Shown: piece after piece, positions 34,635 through 43,831 of the stretch
Position numbering within the stretch: the stretch's first letter is position 1
How the letters are laid out: each line of letters starts with the position of its first letter
NCBI RefSeq assembly: GCF_900086585.1
Contig: NZ_FLKM01000007.1
Coordinates: forward strand, 1-64,000
Source of the DNA: Emergencia timonensis
GTDB lineage: Bacteria > Bacillota > Clostridia > Peptostreptococcales > Anaerovoracaceae
Direction of reading: 5' to 3'
Length of the DNA stretch: 64,000 nt
Translations under genes and position numbers: made by a program
The notes under the pieces: generated by a model
Told to the model about the DNA's origin: nothing
What the model saw: only the letters and a program-made list of their open reading frames with translations
Database searches by the model: none

Positions 34635-36032
34635 TTATTTTCCTCCTTTTTTCTCAGCGATGTCCTTCAGATAATATTTCCCCGGCGTGTTGAAGAACTC
34701 TTTGATCAGCTGCACCACATCGCCGTGAAGCATAAAGACGCCGATCATGTTGCTGATGATCAATAGAGCGAAGAAGAAGTCCAGGAAGCGGTATACAAAT
34801 TCCAGTCCGCCGATGATGCCGAGGAACATGCCCACAAAGTAAACGTAACGGAAGATCTGTCCGAATTTGTAGCCGAAACAGTATTCTGCCGACTTGGTGC
34901 CCACCTGTACCAAAACGATCAAGGTAGAGATCACGAAGATCAGAATCAGCACCGTCAGGAAAATCGGTCCGGCAGAGCCGAATACGGAAGAGAACGCAAT
35001 ACCAGGCATGGTTGCCGCATTGCTTCCGTCGATCTTCATCCACGCGCCGCTGACGACACAGATCAAACCGGTAAAGGTGCAGACGATCATGGTGTCCACG
35101 AATACCTCAAAGACGCCGAAGAATCCCTGTCTGACAGGATGATCGACGGTAGCGGCCGAGTGGATAAACGGTGCAGCGCCGTCGCCTGCCTCATTGGAGT
35201 AGGCACCGCGGGCAGCACCCCACTGAATAGCTGCGGCGATGGTGGAACCGGCAAAACCGCCTACCGGCGCCATCGGCGTAAAAGCGCTCTTTACGATGAC
35301 CGCCAAAGCATGAGGAAGCGCCGTCACGTTTGCACACAGGACAATCAAGCCGCCCACCACGTAAGCGATGACCATGATCGGCACCATCTTATCAGTAACC
35401 GCAGTGATTCTCTTGATGCCGCCAAGTGCGACCAGTGCGACAACAACGATAATGGCGATACCGGTGCCCATGGCAGGAAGGCCGATGGAAGTCGCATTCT
35501 GAATGGCAGAGACCATCTGTGCCGCTGCAGACGGAACGTTCTCAAACATCATGACCAAGGCAAAGATGAATGCCAGGGCAGCGCCCAGTTTCTTGTTTTT
35601 GATGCCCTTCTTCATATAGTACATCGGGCCGCCGACCCATTCGCCGACCTCGTTTTTTTCTCTGTATTTGATGCCCAGGGCAATCTCACAGAATTTGGTG
35701 GCGCAGCCCATAAAGGCGAGGATCCACATCCAGACCAGAGCGCCGGGACCGCCAAAGGCGATGGCGACAGGAACGCCGGCGATGTTGGAAGCGCCCACGC
35801 AAGCCGCCAGAGAAGCGGTACAGGCCTGGAATGGCGAGATACCGTCTTCTGTTTTCTTAAACATCTTGCCAAAGGTCTGTGAAAAAATATATCCGATATA
35901 TCTGAACTGCAGGAATCCGAACCGTATGGTCAGGAACAATCCCCCGCATCCCAAAAGAATCAATAGGGGCGGCCCCCAGAGCCAGTTGGACATGGCGACA
36001 ATGGCATCGCCGATCTTTGTCATAGTATCCAT
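34635..36032 (-). CDS. Second AGCS-family sodium:amino acid symporter
   Basis: A 465-residue symporter with about ten membrane segments. It has the AGCS marks ASNIAGVPVAIAFGGPGAL (about residues 79-97), GGPMYYMKKGIK and ARGAYSNEAGDGAAP (about 272-286). It differs from the copy at 28235: the signature reads NEAGDGAA rather than NEAGYGSG, suggesting a different substrate. It is packed between two VOC genes (1-2 base gaps), so it probably brings in the compound that the VOC and amidohydrolase enzymes process. Confidence 0.88.
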   Translation of the reverse strand: MDTMTKIGDAIVAMSNWLWGPPLLILLGCGGLFLTIRFGFLQFRYIGYIFSQTFGKMFKKTEDGISPFQACTASLAACVGASNIAGVPVAIAFGGPGALVWMWILAFMGCATKFCEIALGIKYREKNEVGEWVGGPMYYMKKGIKNKKLGAALAFIFALVMMFENVPSAAAQMVSAIQNATSIGLPAMGTGIAIIVVVALVALGGIKRITAVTDKMVPIMVIAYVVGGLIVLCANVTALPHALAVIVKSAFTPMAPVGGFAGSTIAAAIQWGAARGAYSNEAGDGAAPFIHSAATVDHPVRQGFFGVFEVFVDTMIVCTFTGLICVVSGAWMKIDGSNAATMPGIAFSSVFGSAGPIFLTVLILIFVISTLIVLVQVGTKSAEYCFGYKFGQIFRYVYFVGMFLGIIGGLEFVYRFLDFFFALLIISNMIGVFMLHGDVVQLIKEFFNTPGKYYLKDIAEKKGGK

Positions 36033-36033
36033 A

Positions 36034-36900
36034 TTACACCTCCTGTGTCATCGTCTGAATCACGTTGTTGTATTCAGGGTTCTGCTCGAAAAGAATATTG
36101 TAAACGCCGCGGCCGTATTTTCTGAGAAATCTGCTGTAGCCGCTTTCAGCGTCCAGCGGCTGGATGATCTCAAAGACCACGTCACTGCCGTCGGTGTTCT
36201 GGGTAAAGCAGGCTTTTCGATAAAGCCCTTCCCTCTCTTCTATTTCTGTAAACGGGCCGAAGCCATAGGCCTCGTAAGCCTCCATCGTTTCTGTCAGATT
36301 CTCCACTACGACGAGAATTTTTTCCATGCGCAGGTACATCGGCTTCTGCAGATGGGATTCCGTCCCGTCCTCCAGTTGCACGTAAGCGCCTGTTGCCATG
36401 TGATCTCTCGGATAGACTCTTTTCTTCGTCTCTTCTGTCTGATCCCAGGTGAAAATGTTGAAGCCCAAATCTTTTCTGGTATCGTGCATCCTCATCACCT
36501 GTGTAAAAATATCGTCCTCGGAGAATTTGTGGTTATATAGCGAAAATTTCATGATTTCCTCTATGCCCCTCTCCTTGAGAACCTCATAATACCGTTTGGT
36601 CGGGGTAAACATGATGTCGCAGACGCCTTCTCCCTGGTTCTCGATAAATTCGCTCCAGACGGTGTTTTCAAGGGGCTGCAGCAGTTCAAAGGTCACACCG
36701 TCGATTTCATACATCAACGTGCCGAACCGGATGCTGTCCACTTTTTTCCCATAGAGTTCGCCGTTCTGCACGGACTTCTCTGTGGAAATAAAGGAACGCA
36801 TGGGACCCATGCCGTACTTCTTACATACCGCCCCGGCCCGGTTGATATCTCTGACCGCAATGCCGATCTGTCCCATTCTGGTAAAACATTTTTCTGTCAT
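36034..36900 (-). CDS. VOC-superfamily protein, two-domain
   Basis: A 288-residue protein made of two VOC-fold halves. The first begins CFTRMGQIGIAVRDINRAG with VTFELLQPLENTVWSEF (about 69-85), and the second begins near residue 185 with LRMEKILVVVENLTETMEAY and VVFEIIQPLDAESGYSRF (about 247-264). The repeated FELLQPL / FEIIQPL strand shows the internal duplication. It is the first gene of the operon. The two-domain form is seen in extradiol dioxygenases and 4-hydroxyphenylpyruvate dioxygenases, but those use oxygen, so an isomerase or lyase role is more likely in an anaerobe (inference). Confidence 0.75.
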   Translation of the reverse strand: MTEKCFTRMGQIGIAVRDINRAGAVCKKYGMGPMRSFISTEKSVQNGELYGKKVDSIRFGTLMYEIDGVTFELLQPLENTVWSEFIENQGEGVCDIMFTPTKRYYEVLKERGIEEIMKFSLYNHKFSEDDIFTQVMRMHDTRKDLGFNIFTWDQTEETKKRVYPRDHMATGAYVQLEDGTESHLQKPMYLRMEKILVVVENLTETMEAYEAYGFGPFTEIEEREGLYRKACFTQNTDGSDVVFEIIQPLDAESGYSRFLRKYGRGVYNILFEQNPEYNNVIQTMTQEV

Positions 36901-37120
36901 TTGTCGCCTCCATAGCCTTTTTAACTTGCAGCTGCTGTCTTCTCATGTACATAACTATATTTTATTGACTTTTTCCCCTTTTTTCTGTGCTTATTTTTTG
37001 TATCTTTTCGGACAAAATTATGTTATCTAAAGATTCTGTGAAATTTTTAAGCTGCAAAAAGCAAAATAATCGGAGACGGAAGGCAAAAAAGTCTAAGAGA
37101 AGGCTGTTCAGCCTTCCCTG

Positions 37121-38737
37121 TCATTTTTTCGTGATGGATAAGATTCCTGCTTTTCCCGGTCCAATTTTGAACGGAAGTCCTTCTTCGTCCCGCCTCAGCA
37201 TCGCAGCGCTTAGAGCCGGGCACAAAATATGCGTCATAGCTTTCGTGGACTCCGCCGGGAACTGTGAAAGAACGTCCAGAACAGAATTAGAAAACTCATA
37301 TTCCAAGACGAGATATTCCCCTTCTTTATTGTCGAAGTCGATTTGAAATTCAACACCCTGTTCCAAAGAGCCATTCCAAGCCAGCAGAAGCATCGCGCCG
37401 TCCCCTTCCCTGTTCCGGCAGGCTGCCCAATTGTTGCCGTATTCCCAGCATCCTTTTGCGCAGTCTGCAGCCTGAATCATGTAATAGAGCGGCGTTTTGA
37501 TGCGGCCCATGGCATAAAGTCCGTTCCATCCCCCTGGAGAGGACTGAAGTGGGACACGCCTGTCCTTCAATGCCTGCATCAGTTCTGCCGGCCACATCTT
37601 TGCATCTCCAAAGGAAAGCTTTTGTAAATCAGAATCCGCAATTTCAATTCTGATATTTGCAAAATCCCGCTCCAGCGCCTGCATCAGCTGCCCGGGATTC
37701 GCCAGCTTATGCAGCTCGTCCTTTGTCATCAGGACAGTGAGACCGTCCTGCGGTTTACTGCCTGACCGACTGCCCTCTTCTGCTGCAAATGAAAGATGCG
37801 TCGCTTTGCTCTGATAGAAGCCGCCATCTTTCCAGTATTGTCCTAACCGTTCTCTCAGGGCATCATCATAGGTGATTTCTCTTTGACGACTGTCTGCCAG
37901 CGCGTCAATCTCCTTCTGGGTCTTGTGATTTTTGCGAAAATCCGCTGGATTGGCGTAAAAGAACTTTTCAAAATACTTGTGAAAGTATTTCGGATCTGAG
38001 AAGCCGCTGTCATAGGCGATGGTCGTAATGCTCTTATCTGTTTCCAGCAAAAGGCGGAGAGCCTCTTCGCAGCGGACGTAATTCAAAATTTCCGTAAAGC
38101 TCATGCCAGTCAGCTGCTTGATGGTGCGGGAAAGGTAGGTCTGGCTGACGTGGATATGGTCTGCAAGGTCAGCCAAAGTCACCCGCTCTGCATAATGTTG
38201 ATACACAAAATCGTATACGCCAAAGAGCCGGTCGAAAGTATGCTGATCTTTATAGTCGATGTAAGTCGTGCCGAGAAAGTTAAAGTGGTTTCGAATCAAA
38301 AGGAGCAACTGGGTAGCAATCTCGATGACCTGCTGCGACTCCCCATCGCCTTGATACTCCCTCACCATCTGCGCCAGGAGCACCCGCATTTTTTTCAAGT
38401 GGGGGATCTGTTCCTGCGTCCTGTACCCCGGATTCACATAAAGTCCCACGTTAAGAATATCTTTGATATATCTCTGAAAGTAAGGCAGGTCGATATAAAA
38501 GGACAGATAACGCAACTGCTCGCTGATCTTCCGCACCTTGTGAAAATCGGCATCGACGATCAGCATCAGGTCGTCCTCCCCATTGAGAAAATACTCTTTG
38601 TTGTTGAACGTAACCCCTGCTTCTCCCTCCAGAAGCCAGATCAGCTCCTGTGCATTTTTATGCATGTGGTAGGGCTGCGAATTGCAGCTTTCCATGATTA
38701 CAATAGGCCCGTGACTGAAATTGATATCACTGTTCAT
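37121..38737 (-). CDS. AraC-family regulator with cupin sensor and long C-terminal domain
   Basis: A 538-residue regulator. Residues 1-130 form a cupin-like ligand domain (QPYHMHKNAQELIWLLEGEA, 20 residues). The paired helix-turn-helix DNA-binding domain covers about 170-270 (LADLADHIHVSQTYLSRTIK; then YDSGFSDPKYFHKYFEKFF). About 260 further residues follow, which is unusual since most AraC proteins end at the HTH; a ligand-binding or enzymatic accessory domain of the kind seen in some sugar-related AraC proteins is possible, but I do not recognise it. It lies 220 bases upstream of the VOC/symporter operon in the same direction and is its likely regulator. Confidence 0.82.
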   Translation of the reverse strand: MNSDINFSHGPIVIMESCNSQPYHMHKNAQELIWLLEGEAGVTFNNKEYFLNGEDDLMLIVDADFHKVRKISEQLRYLSFYIDLPYFQRYIKDILNVGLYVNPGYRTQEQIPHLKKMRVLLAQMVREYQGDGESQQVIEIATQLLLLIRNHFNFLGTTYIDYKDQHTFDRLFGVYDFVYQHYAERVTLADLADHIHVSQTYLSRTIKQLTGMSFTEILNYVRCEEALRLLLETDKSITTIAYDSGFSDPKYFHKYFEKFFYANPADFRKNHKTQKEIDALADSRQREITYDDALRERLGQYWKDGGFYQSKATHLSFAAEEGSRSGSKPQDGLTVLMTKDELHKLANPGQLMQALERDFANIRIEIADSDLQKLSFGDAKMWPAELMQALKDRRVPLQSSPGGWNGLYAMGRIKTPLYYMIQAADCAKGCWEYGNNWAACRNREGDGAMLLLAWNGSLEQGVEFQIDFDNKEGEYLVLEYEFSNSVLDVLSQFPAESTKAMTHILCPALSAAMLRRDEEGLPFKIGPGKAGILSITKK

Positions 38738-38852
38738 ATAGCGCCTCCTCTTTCATTCTTGGCAAGTTTAGTATAGCACAGGGAAAAAGGACGGACAAGG
38801 TTAAAGGATTCCAATATTTTCTATTTAATTCTATATTTTACAATAAATGTAT

Positions 38853-38903
38853 GGTATTATATAATTACTGCTGAACCTTCAGCTAATTTGCGGGAAGGAG
38901 GTG
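38853..38903 (+). promoter_or_regulatory. Toxin B promoter, 5' hairpin and ribosome-binding site
   Basis: Extended -10 TGG-TATTAT (38855-38860), hairpin GCTGAA-CC-TTCAGC (38870-38883) and GGGAAGGAGGTGGT, the same arrangement as in locus A. Confidence 0.65.
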
Positions 38904-38909
38904 GTATAA

Positions 38910-38999
38910 ATGCAAGATATCTTGGTGGCACTCGCCGTCTCTGTTGCAGGAAGTGTAACAGCCAGTTACATATTTCAATGGCTGAACAGAGATAAATAG
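38910..38999 (+). CDS. Fst-like hydrophobic toxin peptide, locus B (29 aa)
   Basis: A 29-codon gene starting with ATG. The peptide begins MQDILVALAVSVAGSVTASY and ends IFQWLNRDK: one membrane helix plus a polar tail, as in locus A (the shared pattern is VSV-x-G-x-V-x-ASYI-x-x-WL-x-R). The two genes have equal length. Leader hairpin, ribosome-binding site, terminator and opposing promoter are all conserved between loci, while the start-region sequence differs and is matched by each locus's own antisense RNA. Membrane-toxin function is inferred. Confidence 0.8.
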   Translation: MQDILVALAVSVAGSVTASYIFQWLNRDK

Positions 39000-39017
39000 C
39001 CAGCAGTCAGCCAAAAG

Positions 39018-39050
39018 AAAAACCAGGTCGTTCACGGCGACCTGGTTTTT
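39018..39050. terminator. Shared bidirectional terminator, toxin-antitoxin locus B
   Basis: AAAAACCAGGTCG / CGACCTGGTTTTT stem, the same as in locus A apart from one loop base. Confidence 0.85.
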
Positions 39051-39091
39051 CTGTGGCACAAATTTTGTGCAAGATATCTTGGTTATCTCTG
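39018..39091 (-). ncRNA. Predicted antitoxin RNA, locus B (about 73 nt)
   Basis: Minus-strand promoter TTGACT (39121-39126), 17 bases, TAGAAT (39098-39103). The RNA would start near 39091 and stop at the shared terminator. It contains the complement of TGCAAGATATCTTGGT (39068-39083), a 16-base exact repeat of the toxin start region (38911-38926). Antisense pairing with the toxin initiation site is therefore specific to locus B. Confidence 0.75.
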
Positions 39092-39129
39092 ACTTACATT
39101 CTACTCTCATTCTATGGGGAAGTCAATTA

Positions 39130-39502
39130 CTAAAATATATTTATGAAACGCTGGCGCACCATTACAATAACGTTATGCTTTTTGAGTGTTTCCAGCCATG
39201 CTCGCGTAACTGAATACTCATCTAATGCAGGTTGCTAGGGGGTATCTACGATTTCTGTTACTTTTCGCTGGAACCTCAAGGCTAAAAGCAGAGATTTAAA
39301 CTATGAAAAGTAACCTCCTACAACACTTTTATACATTTCGCAAGCAGCAAGACCGTTTTCCAACAAAATAACCTTGAATCCTGCTATCGAGTTACGCAAA
39401 ACTTACGGAACGGCATCAAAAAACCTAACCGCATCGTAAAAAACGTTCTGTATATACCCCTCTCCCCTATATGCCGACAGACCTGTGAAATCGTGTCTAG
39501 TT
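39130..39502. other. Intergenic stretch without a recognised gene
   Basis: About 370 bases between toxin locus B and carB. The only structure seen is a 10-base inverted repeat, GTTACTTTTC / GAAAAGTAAC, around 39258-39312. I see no tRNA, no coding frame with a ribosome-binding site and no clear terminator. Confidence 0.4.
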
Positions 39503-42500
39503 CTACAGCACGTTATACGAAAGCTCGGTGCCTTTCTGCTTCAATCTGATTGCGATAGCGAAGATTCTTGCGGTGTCCATGCAGGTATGTACCGCAAGTC
39601 CCCGTTCGATGGCAGCCCTTCTGATCGGAAAGGTGTCCGCCCCCACTTTGTTGATGGTCTTCGGCGTATTGATGACGATCTGGATTTCCTCGCCGATCAG
39701 AGGTTTTACATCGGCGTAGTCGATTTCCTGCGCCGGCACGCCGTGCTCTCCTAGGAAGACCGCCGTCCCCTCTGACGCGTAGAGCTTGAATCCGAGATTG
39801 GCATAGGTCTTCAAAACCTCCGCGCTCTCCGCCGTCTTATCGTGGTCCTTCAGGGAGACAAAGACGCCGCCTTCTGCAGGGATTTTCGTTCCTGCACCGA
39901 GGAATCCCTTGTAAATCGCCTTATCCAGATCCTGGTCGATGCCCAGGACCTCGCCGGTAGATTTCATCTCCGGTCCCACGGCCACATCCACGTCCGTCAG
40001 CTTGGCATCGGAGAAGACCGGAATTTTCACCGCATAGTAATCCTGCTTTTTGTAAAGCCCTGTGCCCCACTCCATGTCGGCCAGCTTTTTTCCAGTCATC
40101 GCCGCCACGGCAATTTTGACCATCGGCACCTTAGTCACTTTGCTGAGAATCGGTACTGTCCGGGAAGCACGAGGGTTGACCTCGATGACATAGATCGTCT
40201 CTCCGTCCCAGGCGTACTGGATGTTTACCAGACCCACGATGTGCAGCGCCTTGACAATCTTCTTGGTGTTTTCAATCAACTTGTCGATGACTTCCTGTGG
40301 CAAGCTGTAAGTCGGATAGACGGTGCAGCTGTCGCCGGAGTGAACGCCGGTGCGCTCGACATGTTCCATGATGCCCGGAATCAGCACGTCGTCGCCGTCG
40401 GCGATGGCATCTACTTCAATTTCCTTGCCCTCCACGTATTTGTCAATCAGAACTGGGTGCTCATGGGAGAGTTTTACCGCTTCCTTGAGGTATTTCAGCA
40501 GTTCTTCGTCGGAGTAGACCACCTGCATGGCCCTGCCGCCGATGACAAAGGACGGGCGCACGACCAGCGGATATCCCAGACGCTCCACGGCTTCGAAGGC
40601 TTCCTCTCTGGTTCTGACTGCGCAGCCCTTTGGCGTAGCGATATCCAGAATATCCAGGAGGTCAGAGAATTTTTCCCTGTCTTCCGCCAGGTCGATGTAT
40701 TTGTTCTGGGTGCCCAGGATTTTGATGCTTCTGGCTGCCAGCTTTGACGCCAGATTGAGAGACGTCTGTCCGCCGAACTGGAGGATGACACCTTCCGGCC
40801 GCTCCTGCTTGATGACGTTCATCACGTCGTCGGTGTGGAGCGGTTCAAAGTACAGCTTGTCGGAGGTGTCAAAGTCGGTGCTGACCGTCTCCGGATTGTT
40901 ATTGATGATGATGGACTCGTAGCCCAGGTCTTTCAGCGCCCACACGCCCTGGACGCAGCAGTAGTCAAACTCGATGCCCTGGCCGATCCGAATCGGACCG
41001 GAGCCGACCACGAGAATCTTATCGTGAGGGGTTTTGACGCTCTCATTCTCACCACCGTAGCTGGAATAGTAATATGGGGTCAGCGCTTCAAACTCTCCTG
41101 CACAGGTATCTACCACTTTATATACCGGATAGATATCGTGATAGAGTCTGATATCCTGCAGCACGTCTCTTGCCATGCCCGTCAGGTCCAGGATCTCGTC
41201 GTCCGTAAAGCCGCGGTATTCTGCCTCGCGAATCAAATCCGCGGTGATCTCCTCGGTCTGCAGAATTTTTTCCATCTCGATGATGCCATAGATCTTATGG
41301 AGGAACCAGCGGTCGATCTTCGTCCTCTCGAAGATTTCTTCCACATCGGCAAGGCCCCTTCTGAACGCCTCCGCGATGCAGAAGATCCGCTCGTCATCCT
41401 GCGCCATCAGCTTGTTCATCAGCTTCTCATTGTCAAGACCTGTGACGTAAGGCACTCTGAGGCCCGTACCCTCCACCTCTAAAGAGGCGATGGCCTTCAG
41501 CAAAGCGCTTTCAAAGGTTCTGTCGATGGCCATGATTTCGCCGGTCGCCTTCATCTGGGTGCCTAGCTTGCGGGAAGCCGTGCGGAACTTGTCAAAAGGC
41601 CACTTCGGGAATTTGACGACGCAGTAATCCAGGGCCGGTTCAAAACAGGCGCTGGAGCCTTCGGTCACGTAGTTCTTCAGTTCGTCCAAGCTGTAGCCGA
41701 TGGAAATCTTTGCCGCGATCTTAGCGATAGGATAACCTGCCGCCTTCGATGCCAGCGCAGAAGAGCGGCTCACACGCGGATTAACCTCAATGACGATGTA
41801 TTCGTCTTTGTCAGGATTCAGAGCAAACTGCACATTGCAGCCTCCTTCGATTTCCAGGCTTCTGATGATCTTGAGGGAAGAATCCCGCAGCATCTGATAC
41901 TGGCAGTCGTTCAGGGTCTGGGTCGGCGCTACGACGATACTGTCGCCCGTGTGAACGCCCACCGGGTCCAGGTTTTCCATGCTGCAGATGATGATGCAGT
42001 TATCCTTGGCGTCGCGGATGACCTCGTACTCCACTTCCTTCCAGCCGGCCACTGACTTTTCCAGCAAAATCTGCCCGATGGCGCTCTTCTCCATACCCAT
42101 CTTGCAGAAGTGCTCCAGTTCTTCCTGATTATGGGCGATACCGCCGCCGGTGCCGCCAAGGGTATAGGCAGGTCTGATGATGACAGGATAGCCGATCTGC
42201 TCAACAAAAGCCTGGCACTCTTCCATGGTGGTCGCAATGGTGCTGGGCGGGATCGGTTCGCCGATTTCCAGCATCAAATCCTTGAACGCCTCTCTGTCTT
42301 CGGCTTTGTGGATACTCTCTTTGTTGACGCCCAGCAGTTTAGCGCCGTACTTCTCGAACACGCCCTTTTCGTCTAAGGCCATGGCCAGGTTCAGGCCGGT
42401 CTGTCCGCCAAAGCCTGCCAGGACGCCCTCCGGCCGTTCTTTCGCCAAGATCTGCTCTACCGCATCCTCGGTGATCGGCTCCAGGTAGACTTTGCCTGCG

Positions 42501-42679
42501 ATGGCGTTATCCGTCATGATGGTGGCGGGGTTGCTGTTGATCAAAATCGTCTCGATGCCTTCCTCCGATATGGCTTTGCAGGCCTGGGTGCCGGCATAGT
42601 CAAATTCGGCTGCCTGTCCGATGACAATAGGACCGGAGCCGATGATCAAAACTTTGTTCAGGGTAAAATCTCTAGGCAT
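39503..42679 (-). CDS. carB: Carbamoyl-phosphate synthase, large subunit
   Basis: A 1058-residue enzyme built from two homologous ATP-grasp halves. The first has VLIIGSGPIVIGQAAEFDY (about 9-27) and NPRVSRSSALASKA (about 300); the second has ILVVGSGPIRIGQGIEFDY (about 556-574) and NPRASRTVP (about 840). A C-terminal allosteric MGS domain follows. It makes carbamoyl phosphate from bicarbonate, ammonia (from CarA) and two ATP, for arginine and pyrimidines. Full length. Its ATG overlaps the carA stop by one base (TAATG), so the subunits are coupled. Confidence 0.98.
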   Translation of the reverse strand: MPRDFTLNKVLIIGSGPIVIGQAAEFDYAGTQACKAISEEGIETILINSNPATIMTDNAIAGKVYLEPITEDAVEQILAKERPEGVLAGFGGQTGLNLAMALDEKGVFEKYGAKLLGVNKESIHKAEDREAFKDLMLEIGEPIPPSTIATTMEECQAFVEQIGYPVIIRPAYTLGGTGGGIAHNQEELEHFCKMGMEKSAIGQILLEKSVAGWKEVEYEVIRDAKDNCIIICSMENLDPVGVHTGDSIVVAPTQTLNDCQYQMLRDSSLKIIRSLEIEGGCNVQFALNPDKDEYIVIEVNPRVSRSSALASKAAGYPIAKIAAKISIGYSLDELKNYVTEGSSACFEPALDYCVVKFPKWPFDKFRTASRKLGTQMKATGEIMAIDRTFESALLKAIASLEVEGTGLRVPYVTGLDNEKLMNKLMAQDDERIFCIAEAFRRGLADVEEIFERTKIDRWFLHKIYGIIEMEKILQTEEITADLIREAEYRGFTDDEILDLTGMARDVLQDIRLYHDIYPVYKVVDTCAGEFEALTPYYYSSYGGENESVKTPHDKILVVGSGPIRIGQGIEFDYCCVQGVWALKDLGYESIIINNNPETVSTDFDTSDKLYFEPLHTDDVMNVIKQERPEGVILQFGGQTSLNLASKLAARSIKILGTQNKYIDLAEDREKFSDLLDILDIATPKGCAVRTREEAFEAVERLGYPLVVRPSFVIGGRAMQVVYSDEELLKYLKEAVKLSHEHPVLIDKYVEGKEIEVDAIADGDDVLIPGIMEHVERTGVHSGDSCTVYPTYSLPQEVIDKLIENTKKIVKALHIVGLVNIQYAWDGETIYVIEVNPRASRTVPILSKVTKVPMVKIAVAAMTGKKLADMEWGTGLYKKQDYYAVKIPVFSDAKLTDVDVAVGPEMKSTGEVLGIDQDLDKAIYKGFLGAGTKIPAEGGVFVSLKDHDKTAESAEVLKTYANLGFKLYASEGTAVFLGEHGVPAQEIDYADVKPLIGEEIQIVINTPKTINKVGADTFPIRRAAIERGLAVHTCMDTARIFAIAIRLKQKGTELSYNVL

Positions 42680-43779
42680 TACAGTCTTCCTCCTTCCATC
42701 AGATTGATAAATTTGTCGAACAGATATCCCGTATCGTTGGGTCCGGGGCTGGACTCGGGGTGAAACTGAACGGAGAAGACCGGCTTAGAGAGGTGCTCCA
42801 TACCCTCTACGGTTCCATCGTTGAGGTTCAGATGGGTCACTTCCAATCCTTTGAGCACGATGCTTTCGGCCTTGACTGCGTAGCCGTGATTCTGGCTGGT
42901 GATGTAGCTTCTGCCGCTGTTCTTATCAAAGACGCCGTGATTACAGCCGCGGTGACCGTATTTCAGCTTGTATGTAAGACCTCCCTGGGCAAGGGCGATG
43001 AGCTGGTGTCCCATGCAGATTCCGAAGATAGGCATCTGATCCGGTCCGTAGTTGCTGTTGGTGATCAGCTTTTCTACGATGAGGATGGCTTCTTCTGCGG
43101 CCTCTGGGTCTCCCGGCCCGTTGGTCAGAAACACGCCGTCAGGCTTTGATGCCAAAATGGTCTTTGCCTTGGTGCCGTAAGGATAGATGGTCAGGTTGCA
43201 GCCTCTTTGGTACAGCTCGTTCAGGATGCTTTTTTTGACGCCAAAGTCCAAGACGGCTACATGATATTTGTTGTCGGGGTTCTCCCACTTCTCCACTGCA
43301 GTGACGCCGGCGTCTTTCATCTGATCGCCTCGCAGAAAAGCGTCCCGGCAGATCTTTTCGATGGTCTCCAGGGAAAGCGCCTCCGTGGTGATGACACATT
43401 TTTGATTTCCCGTATTTCGAAGCTTCCTGGTAATCTCTCTCGTATCCACATCATAGACGCCGGGTACCTTTTGTTCCGCCAGCCACTGGTCGATGTTCAT
43501 CACCGATTTCCAGTTAGACGGTTTGAAACAAACGTCTGCCGCCACCACGCCGAAAGCGTGAATCTGCCCCGACTCGTAGTCCGTCTCGTTGATTCCATAA
43601 TTGCCCAGCAGAGGGTAAGTCATAGTGATAATCTGTTCTTTATAGGACGGGTCGGTCAGGGTTTTCTGATAGCCGGTCATCGCCGTGTTGAAGACCAGTT
43701 CGCCGACTCTGGTTCCTTCAAAGCCAAATCCCTTTCCTTTATATATACTCCCGTCTTCCAAATAAATCGTTCCTTTCAT
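42679..43779 (-). CDS. carA: Carbamoyl-phosphate synthase, small (glutaminase) subunit
   Basis: A 366-residue class I glutamine amidotransferase subunit. The N-terminal CarA domain (GTIYLEDGSIYKGKGFGF) is followed by the triad glutaminase domain: nucleophile Cys in PIFGICMGHQLIAL (about 253-266) and the His-Glu pair in FSVQFHPESSPGP (about 336-348). It releases ammonia for CarB through the internal tunnel. The ATG at 43779 has GGAGG 8 bases before it; a longer in-frame start at 43797 would overlap that site. Divergent from argG across a dyad that looks like an arginine-repressor site. Confidence 0.97.
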   Translation of the reverse strand: MKGTIYLEDGSIYKGKGFGFEGTRVGELVFNTAMTGYQKTLTDPSYKEQIITMTYPLLGNYGINETDYESGQIHAFGVVAADVCFKPSNWKSVMNIDQWLAEQKVPGVYDVDTREITRKLRNTGNQKCVITTEALSLETIEKICRDAFLRGDQMKDAGVTAVEKWENPDNKYHVAVLDFGVKKSILNELYQRGCNLTIYPYGTKAKTILASKPDGVFLTNGPGDPEAAEEAILIVEKLITNSNYGPDQMPIFGICMGHQLIALAQGGLTYKLKYGHRGCNHGVFDKNSGRSYITSQNHGYAVKAESIVLKGLEVTHLNLNDGTVEGMEHLSKPVFSVQFHPESSPGPNDTGYLFDKFINLMEGGRL

Positions 43780-43831
43780 CAAGAAGCCTCCAATCAATAT
43801 TTCTAAGGAGAGAGTATACTATAGGAATTAT

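Noticed and set aside
39130..39502. tRNA or small RNA gene in the gap before carB
   Set aside because: No cloverleaf or T-loop sequence and no promoter/terminator pair could be found by reading.
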